The notes beneath the pieces were generated by a model that was given only the letters and a program-made list of their open reading frames with translations, was not told the origin of the DNA and ran no database searches. A program made the translations under genes and the position numbers. From positions 1-28,174 of the forward strand of contig SFLN01000012.1 of the NCBI GenBank assembly GCA_004554555.1: DNA of 28,174 nucleotides, in the 5' to 3' direction. Position 1 is the stretch's first letter, and every line of letters begins with the position of its first letter. The DNA comes from [Eubacterium] saphenum. Its GTDB lineage: Bacteria; Bacillota; Clostridia; Oscillospirales; Ruminococcaceae. Positions 22,940 through 28,174 of this stretch are shown here, piece by piece.

Positions 22940-23461
22940 ATGCAAAAAAACGAAATTTTCAACACCAAAAACCTCGTTCGGCTTGCCCTCGTTGCGGCAG
23001 CCTACGCGGTAATGACGGTACTCATTGAACCGCTTGCCTACGGCCCCATTCAGTTCCGCTTCTCGGAGGCGCTCGTTCTGCTTGCGTTCTATCGCAAGGA
23101 TTACAGCATCGCGCTTATCCTCGGCTGCTTTATCGCAAACCTCTTCAGCCCGTTCGGCCTTTATGACATCATCTTCGGCACTCTTGCGACAGCAGTTGCC
23201 GTTGTACCGATGTACTATATGAAAAATATCTACATCGCCTCGCTTTTGCCCGTGATTGCAAACGGTCTGATTGTCGGATTTGAGCTGTATCTCTGCGGCG
23301 AACCGTTTTGGTTCTCGGCGGGAACGGTCGCGCTCGGTGAACTCGTTTGCGTGTGCGTGAACGGAATTTTGCTGTTCAAGCTGATTTTCGAGAAAAACCG
23401 CTTCCTTATGCGAAATCTCATCGGCAGCACAAGACCTTCCAAGAAAAAGGCAGAGGTTTAA
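22940..23461 (+). CDS. queT: Queuosine precursor transporter QueT
   Basis: This 173-residue membrane protein fits the QueT (COG4708) family of ECF-type substrate-binding components for the queuosine precursor preQ1. It shows five or six hydrophobic segments and the conserved PLAYGPIQFRFSEALVLL block, then GCFIANLFSPFGLYDIIFGT, typical of the family. ATG 22940 is the right start: AAGGAG lies at 22926-22931, while the in-frame start at 22721 lies in the promoter. QueT would work with the shared energising EcfA-EcfT module encoded elsewhere. A structured leader and good promoter precede it, and a strong terminator follows. Confidence 0.93.
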   Translation: MQKNEIFNTKNLVRLALVAAAYAVMTVLIEPLAYGPIQFRFSEALVLLAFYRKDYSIALILGCFIANLFSPFGLYDIIFGTLATAVAVVPMYYMKNIYIASLLPVIANGLIVGFELYLCGEPFWFSAGTVALGELVCVCVNGILLFKLIFEKNRFLMRNLIGSTRPSKKKAEV

Positions 23462-23492
23462 ACTCGGCTTGCTTTTCGATAATTTTCAACAA

Positions 23493-23531
23493 AATTCCCC
23501 GCGCTTGTGGAAAACGGCGCGGGGATTGTTT
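23493..23531. terminator. Bidirectional terminator between queT and the flagellar pair
   Basis: CCCCGCGC (23497-23504) pairs perfectly with GCGCGGGG (23517-23524). The plus side is followed by ATTGTTTTATTTT and the minus side by AATTTTGTT, so it serves both convergent transcripts. It overlaps the stop of the FlhB-like gene at its right edge. Confidence 0.88.
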
Positions 23532-23842
23532 TATTTTCTCATCTTATCGGAAGTATAAACTACTTCCGCATATATCGCGGCAACAATTTGATATAGTTCT
23601 TTGGGAATTGTTTCGCCCGCGTTCAGCATAACAAGCAGCGCTGCCACGGAGTCGTCGCGGTAAACGGGAACGCCCGCTTCATCGGCGATATTCACAATTC
23701 TCTGCGCAAGCTCGCCAAGTCCCGACGCAACCACAACCGGCGCGTAGTTCAAATCGGGATTGTATTTCAGCGCAACCGCCGAGTTTTGACCGTAAAGGCG
23801 CTTGTTGTTCGCGGGCGGCATAGGGTGTTTCTCTTTCGGCAT
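23531..23842 (-). CDS. FlhB C-terminal-domain-like protein (YlqH/FhlB type)
   Basis: This 103-residue soluble protein matches the cytoplasmic C-terminal domain of the flagellar export switch FlhB: AVALKYNPDLNYAPVVVASG, LAQRIVNIADEAGVPVYRD, LLVMLNAGETIPKELYQIVAAIYAEVVY. It lacks the four membrane helices and the NPTH self-cleavage motif of FlhB; N-S-A-V-A stands where NPTHIAVA would be. Free-standing forms such as B. subtilis YlqH lie beside a FliK-like gene, exactly as here. A role in export-substrate switching is inferred from that context. GAGGAGGG precedes ATG 23842, 15 bases after the FliK-like stop. Confidence 0.92.
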   Translation of the reverse strand: MPKEKHPMPPANNKRLYGQNSAVALKYNPDLNYAPVVVASGLGELAQRIVNIADEAGVPVYRDDSVAALLVMLNAGETIPKELYQIVAAIYAEVVYTSDKMRK

Positions 23843-23857
23843 TTTTATCCCTCCTCG

Positions 23858-25900
23858 TTAAACTCTCGTGTTCAAGGTCGTGCGCTTGTCGGTGATTTTC
23901 GGGAAAATTTCGACAAGATTGTGCGGCTTTTTAAGCGGCGCGGTTTCAAAAGTTCTCGCGGAATAGCCGCTGTTTCGGATAATCTTTGTTATGCGCTCCT
24001 TCATCGCGTCAATTTCCTTGTCAAACCGCGTCGGATAAAGCAGCGTGAGGTTTACCTCCTCGCCGATTGCGTACATATCAACCTCAAATCTGCCGATACT
24101 TTCAACATCAAACGTAAGGAAAAGGTGATAGTTTCGCTGAGTGCCGGGGGTGTTGTTCGGGTTGTTTTCATCGTTGTCAACCCAAAGCTCCCCGAAAGCG
24201 CGCGTGTTGTTGACCTCAAGCGGCAGTATGTAATGCGCGAGCGGTGTGAAAACTCCCGGCGCGTTCAGCAGGCTTTGCAGGAGATTTGCCGCATTAAAGC
24301 TGTCGAGCGATTTCAGCGCGGGGTTGTTGATGTTTTTCTCGATGAAGTCGGTGAGGTTGTCGAGCGTGGAGCTTACGGGCGGTCTTATGCCGTGCTGCGG
24401 CAGCTCGTTTTTAACCGACATCTTGTCGATTATGTCAACAAAAACTCCGTAAAGCCGCTCTCGGAGCGGTATATCGGGCATATCGCGCAGAAGCGAATTC
24501 AGGTTGTCGATAAGCTCCTGCATCGTGTTGACCTTGGAGAAATCCGCGAGCATAAGCGCGCTGTTCTGCTCAGCCTCGGGGTACTCGGATTTGAGGAAAA
24601 GTCCCTCCGTCAGCATTTTCAGAGCGTCCGTTCCGCTCAGCTTTCCGCGGTTGTAATTCGCGAGAATGTGCTCGATATTATAGCCGCTCTCCTTGAGCAG
24701 CTGCATATATCCCTTCTCGCTCATCGTTTCATTCAGGAATTTATGCCAGCCGGTGAGCTCGGGTTCGGCATTTTCCTCACTTTGTGCAATTTCTGCCGCG
24801 TTTTCACTGCCAATATTTTCTACATTTTCAACAAATTCTTCTTCGGAATTTATGTTATTCTGCTGAAATTCACTATTTATGCCACTAAAACTTGAATTTT
24901 TCTCGTCTGAAATCGTTGAAAGTGGTTGATTTTGTTGTTGATTTGTAGTATAATTATTAATAGGAACTTGTCTTTCGGAATCCATCGCCCGAACGTCTTC
25001 CATTGTCTGCGGATTTTGCATCGGCTTTTTGTCGAAAATCGCAGAATACAGGCGGCTGAACGAGTTTTTCAGAGCCTCGCGGAGCGTTCCCGAGGAAATC
25101 TGCGTGAGCAGGAGGTTGAAGTACTCCTTGCACATATACGGGCTGTTGTTGTAACGCGAGAGATTGTGCGTTATCAGCGGAATGAGCATCTGCGTTTTAT
25201 CGTCGTTCAAAAGGCTTGCGCTCACGTCTTTCAGTATCGCGAGAGTTTCGCCTTTCAGATAATCGAAATACTGCTCGGCGTCGTCCGCGCCCCATTCCTG
25301 CGAGAGATTGAGCAGCTTCTCCGACAGCTTTTCGTTCGGCGAGTAATACTCGGAAAGAAACTTCAAATTCGCTCGGAGCGCGCCCAAAATCTCGTCCTTG
25401 TTCTGAGCAAAGTTTATCGATTTCAGAAGATTTCCGATAAGCTCCTTGGTGTTCGGGTCGGAGGTCGTCTGAGCAACCTCGCGCAGTACATCGTAAAACT
25501 CGTGCCCCGAAAACATCGTGTTCTGCTGCTCTTGATTTTGGATTTCCTCGACAAGCTTGTCGGGCGTTACATAAAGCTCAGAAGCAAGGTTTTTCAAGCT
25601 GCCGTAAAGCTCGGTGTGACCGGTGACGAGAGCTTGGTTCAAAACCTCAACGTTGAGCAAATCCTTGAGCATCTCAACCGCAAGCGTCGGGTCTTTCGCG
25701 ACCTGAACCTGAAGCGGAATAAGCTCGCGGTTGCCCATTTCAAGGCGGCTCTTCGACGCGGAATCGGAATTAACTCCCGCCGCGCCAACTCCCGTCAGCT
25801 TTACAATGTCAAACGGCTCGGTGGTTTCGTCCTGCTGTCTGGGACTGTAATTATAATTCTTGGCGGTTATCGGATTGTTTATCTGCGGTATCTGCGCCAT
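23858..25900 (-). CDS. FliK-like protein (YlqG type), putative flagellar hook-length control related
   Basis: This 680-residue protein is largely helical, with a low-complexity Gln/Asn/Glu-rich centre (about residues 310-375) and no membrane segment. Its C-terminal part (WVDNDENNPNNTP, LFLTFDVESIGRFEVDMYAIG, VNLTLLYPTRFDKEIDAMKERI) has the beta-strand pattern of the FliK hook-length domain. The pairing with an FlhB-C-like gene mirrors ylqG-ylqH of Bacillus. The exact role is unsure because the N-terminal 500 residues are not recognisable. A GGGAGG ribosome site precedes ATG 25900, and a sigma-28-like promoter lies upstream. Confidence 0.82.
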   Translation of the reverse strand: MAQIPQINNPITAKNYNYSPRQQDETTEPFDIVKLTGVGAAGVNSDSASKSRLEMGNRELIPLQVQVAKDPTLAVEMLKDLLNVEVLNQALVTGHTELYGSLKNLASELYVTPDKLVEEIQNQEQQNTMFSGHEFYDVLREVAQTTSDPNTKELIGNLLKSINFAQNKDEILGALRANLKFLSEYYSPNEKLSEKLLNLSQEWGADDAEQYFDYLKGETLAILKDVSASLLNDDKTQMLIPLITHNLSRYNNSPYMCKEYFNLLLTQISSGTLREALKNSFSRLYSAIFDKKPMQNPQTMEDVRAMDSERQVPINNYTTNQQQNQPLSTISDEKNSSFSGINSEFQQNNINSEEEFVENVENIGSENAAEIAQSEENAEPELTGWHKFLNETMSEKGYMQLLKESGYNIEHILANYNRGKLSGTDALKMLTEGLFLKSEYPEAEQNSALMLADFSKVNTMQELIDNLNSLLRDMPDIPLRERLYGVFVDIIDKMSVKNELPQHGIRPPVSSTLDNLTDFIEKNINNPALKSLDSFNAANLLQSLLNAPGVFTPLAHYILPLEVNNTRAFGELWVDNDENNPNNTPGTQRNYHLFLTFDVESIGRFEVDMYAIGEEVNLTLLYPTRFDKEIDAMKERITKIIRNSGYSARTFETAPLKKPHNLVEIFPKITDKRTTLNTRV

Positions 25901-25963
25901 CTAAATTGCCTCCCAAAAGTGAATTACCAAATAAATTTAAATCTTAATATAATAATAACATAT

Positions 25964-25990
25964 TTTCCGGCAATATAAAAGGGCTTTTTA
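25964..25990 (-). promoter_or_regulatory. Sigma-28 (FliA/SigD)-type promoter for the FliK-like operon
   Basis: On the minus strand TAAA (25990-25987) is followed after exactly 15 bases by GCCGGAAA (25971-25964). This fits the flagellar consensus TAAA-N15-GCCGATAA, with the CCG core intact. The start would be near 25956, about 55 bases before ATG 25900. It agrees with the flagellar content of the downstream pair. Confidence 0.65.
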
Positions 25991-26087
25991 AAAAAAATTT
26001 TAGAATTCCCGTTTTCGGGCTAATTCTTTAACATAAATCAACAAAAAAATAAACGCCTCTGCGCGTATTCGGAAAGGAATAAGTATT

Positions 26088-28174
26088 ATGGCAAAAATTG
26101 AACCCGGTATGGAAGCAATGCTTGATATGTACTTCTATGAAACAAATTCTCTTCTGGAACAGCTGGACGAAATTCTGCTGCGCACTGAACAGGCAAATGC
26201 TTTCGAGAGCGAGGACATTAAGGAAATTTTCCGTATTATGCACACAATCAAGGGCTCTTCCGCAATGATGGGCTTCGACAACCTGTCGGTGCTCGCTCAC
26301 AAGGCGGAGGATATGTTCTTCGTTATCCGCGAAAACCCCGAATTGATTACCGACGTAAGCTTTGTCTACGACCTCGTTTTCCAGGTTTCCGACTCCTATA
26401 AGGCGCAGATTGAGGCTATTCAGAATAACGTCGGCGGTGAATATGAGCAAATGAATTTCGACGGTCTTATCGAAAAGCTCAAAAATGCTAAGGAAAAGCT
26501 CTCCGGCGAGGCAAACGGCGAAGCGCCCGCTGCTCAAGCAGCTCCCGCGGCTGCCGCAGAAAACGCTCCCGCTGACGGAAAGCAGAAAACCTCCGTTCGC
26601 GTTTTCTTTGAGGAAGGCTGCCAGATGGAAAACCTGCGCGCGTTCCTCCTCATAAACACAATCCGCGAGGAGTGCTCGTTCCTCGAGTTTTATCCCGCAG
26701 ACGTTGAAACAAATCCCGAAACCTCAAAGGAAATTATCGAACACGGATTTTTGATAACCTTCTCCGCCGAGGACAACCAGGATTACATACTGAAACAGAT
26801 TGAAACCGCGCTCAACGTTCAGTCCTACGAGGTTCTCGCAGCGCCCTCCGAGGCACCCGCTGCCGAAGCGCCGAAGGCTGAAATTCCTCCGGAGCCCGCA
26901 AAGGAAGCAGCTCCGAGCGCTCCCGAAAAGCCCGCTGCCGCTCCCGCTCCCACGGAGTCTGCGGTTGAAAAGGCGCAGGCGGCTGTCGCAAACGCTGCCG
27001 CGCAGGGCGGAAGCCAGAAGCAGAGCCTTATCAGCGTTAACCTCGCAAAGCTCGACGCGCTCAACGATATCGTCGGCGAAATCATCACAACCGAGTCGAT
27101 GGTTATCTCAAATCCCGACCTCGAAGGTCTTGAACTCGAGAGCTTCAGCAAGGCTGCGCGCGACCTCAAAAAGCTCACCGGTGAACTTCAGGACACCGTT
27201 ATGTCAATCAGAATGGTTCCGCTGTCGGGCGTTTTCCAGAAGATGAACAGAATTGTCCGCGATATGCGCAAAAAGCTGAACAAGGACGTTGAATTCGTGA
27301 TGGAAGGCGAGGACACCGAGGTTGATAAGTCCATTGTGGACAGCCTCCAGGACCCGCTTATGCACCTTGTAAGAAACTGTATGGACCACGGTATCGAGGA
27401 GAACGTCAACGACAGAACCGCTCTCGGCAAGCCCGCAAAGGGCACCGTTAAGCTCACCGCGCAGAACTCCTCCGGTGAAGTTATCATCACGGTTTCCGAC
27501 GACGGCGCGGGTATCGACCCCGACAAGGTTCTCGCAAAGGCAAGACGTCAAGGCGTCCTCACAAAGCCTGAGAGCGAATATACCGTAAAGGAAATCCAGA
27601 ACCTCATTCTGCTCCCCGGATTTTCCACGAACGAGCAGGTTACCGAGTTCAGCGGACGCGGCGTCGGTATGGACGTTGTTAAGGCGAACGTTGAAAAGTG
27701 CAACGGCACAATCGTTGTTGACAGCAAAAAGGGCGCGGGCACGACATTTATAATCAAAATCCCGCTCACGCTCGCGATTATCGATGGTATGGAAATCTCC
27801 GTTGGCGACATCGTTTTCACCGTCCCGATTTCCACAATCCGCGAGAGCTTCAAGGTTGAACCCGAGCAAATTCTCCGCGATACCGACGGAAACGAAATGA
27901 TTATGCTGCGCGGTATCTGCTATCCTATTCTCAGAATGCACGAGAAATTCGGTATCGAAACCGAAGTCACCGACCTCAAGGAAGGTATCCTGCTGCTGGT
28001 TGAAACCGACAACAAGAGTATGTGCATCTTTGCCGACAAGCTTATCGGCGAACAGCAGGTTGTTGTAAAGCCTTTCCCGAAGTATCTTGCGCGCTACGAC
28101 ATCAAGGGCGAGGGACTTTCGGGCTGTACGATAATGGGCGACGGCAGCATTTCGCTTATCATTGATACAAACAC
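26088..28174 (+). CDS. cheA: Chemotaxis histidine kinase CheA, 3' end cut by window
   Basis: The frame is open from ATG 26088 to the end, 695 codons without a stop. Domains in order: Hpt (residues 1-110, phospho-His52 in MHTIKGSSAMM); an Ala/Pro linker; a response-regulator-binding P2-like domain (about 165-250, SVRVFFEEGCQMENLRAF); a second Ala/Pro/Glu linker; the dimerisation domain (about 315-380, SLISVNLAKLDALNDIVGEI); the ATPase with N-box HLVRNCMDHGIEE (426 on), DDGAGIDP and GRGVGMDVVK; and the CheW-like domain from IDGMEISVGDIVFTVP. CheA receives signals from chemoreceptors such as the hydrogenase-like fusion encoded here. AAGGA precedes the start. No clear promoter is assigned; it diverges from the FliK-like gene. 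Confidence 0.97.
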   Translation, partial: MAKIEPGMEAMLDMYFYETNSLLEQLDEILLRTEQANAFESEDIKEIFRIMHTIKGSSAMMGFDNLSVLAHKAEDMFFVIRENPELITDVSFVYDLVFQVSDSYKAQIEAIQNNVGGEYEQMNFDGLIEKLKNAKEKLSGEANGEAPAAQAAPAAAAENAPADGKQKTSVRVFFEEGCQMENLRAFLLINTIREECSFLEFYPADVETNPETSKEIIEHGFLITFSAEDNQDYILKQIETALNVQSYEVLAAPSEAPAAEAPKAEIPPEPAKEAAPSAPEKPAAAPAPTESAVEKAQAAVANAAAQGGSQKQSLISVNLAKLDALNDIVGEIITTESMVISNPDLEGLELESFSKAARDLKKLTGELQDTVMSIRMVPLSGVFQKMNRIVRDMRKKLNKDVEFVMEGEDTEVDKSIVDSLQDPLMHLVRNCMDHGIEENVNDRTALGKPAKGTVKLTAQNSSGEVIITVSDDGAGIDPDKVLAKARRQGVLTKPESEYTVKEIQNLILLPGFSTNEQVTEFSGRGVGMDVVKANVEKCNGTIVVDSKKGAGTTFIIKIPLTLAIIDGMEISVGDIVFTVPISTIRESFKVEPEQILRDTDGNEMIMLRGICYPILRMHEKFGIETEVTDLKEGILLLVETDNKSMCIFADKLIGEQQVVVKPFPKYLARYDIKGEGLSGCTIMGDGSISLIIDTN

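Noticed and set aside
23786..25978. Two long plus-strand frames opposite the FliK-like gene.
   Set aside because: They are antisense shadows of a gene supported by ribosome site, promoter and domain content; their residues are rich in Arg, Val and Leu as expected of such shadows.

Overview
The window looks like a piece of a motile, anaerobic, Gram-positive Clostridia chromosome, most like Oscillospirales/Ruminococcaceae. The grounds are a typical Firmicutes housekeeping set (yidD-yidC-khpB, der, plsY/gpsA, RNase Y, pyrE), strong AAGGAGG-type ribosome binding sites, a QueT transporter behind a structured leader, and flagellar and chemotaxis genes (FlhB-like, FliK-like, CheA) with a sigma-28-like promoter. 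This assignment is inferred from gene content only. No tRNA, rRNA, CRISPR array, transposase or integrase is visible.

Layout. 1-1010 is a visibly AT-rich segment that runs in frame into the C-terminal core of yidD and replaces its normal 5' end and whatever lay upstream. 1049-3592 holds yidC and khpB (jag), closed by a terminator. 3774-5815 holds an HD-domain hydrolase and der. After a cruciform-forming GC-rich repeat, 6040-10388 is a compact + strand run: two small membrane proteins, plsY, a GNAT acetyltransferase, an FAD oxidoreductase and gpsA. GpsA makes the glycerol-3-phosphate that PlsY acylates. 10389-10777 is a direct repeat containing a second, inverted copy of the cruciform element. 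It leads into a two-gene accessory module: an Abi_2/AbiD-F protein with a HEPN-type RNase motif and a TerB-N/TerB-C-like protein.

13625-17248 (minus) carries a soluble chemoreceptor fused to a sensory [FeFe]-hydrogenase-like module, and RNase Y with an unusually long structured leader. 17934-19873 (+) has pyrE and a two-repeat protein of unknown function. 20190-22584 (minus) has MoxR, DUF58 and a 73-residue protein resembling a RiPP leader. 22704-23461 (+) is a promoter, a riboswitch-like leader (best guess preQ1-III) and queT. 23531-25900 (minus) is a FliK-like/FlhB-C-like pair from a sigma-28-like promoter, and cheA diverges from it and runs off the right end.

The most unusual items are the yidD chimera, the apparent lack of a standard yidC start codon, the cruciform repeat family with a structure-conserving middle hairpin, the Abi_2-TerB pair, the hydrogenase-chemoreceptor fusion lacking the proton-shuttle cysteine, the long rny leader, and the queT leader with two sets of competing pairings. 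All coordinates, motifs and pairings were read by eye; family assignments are from recall and no database was searched.
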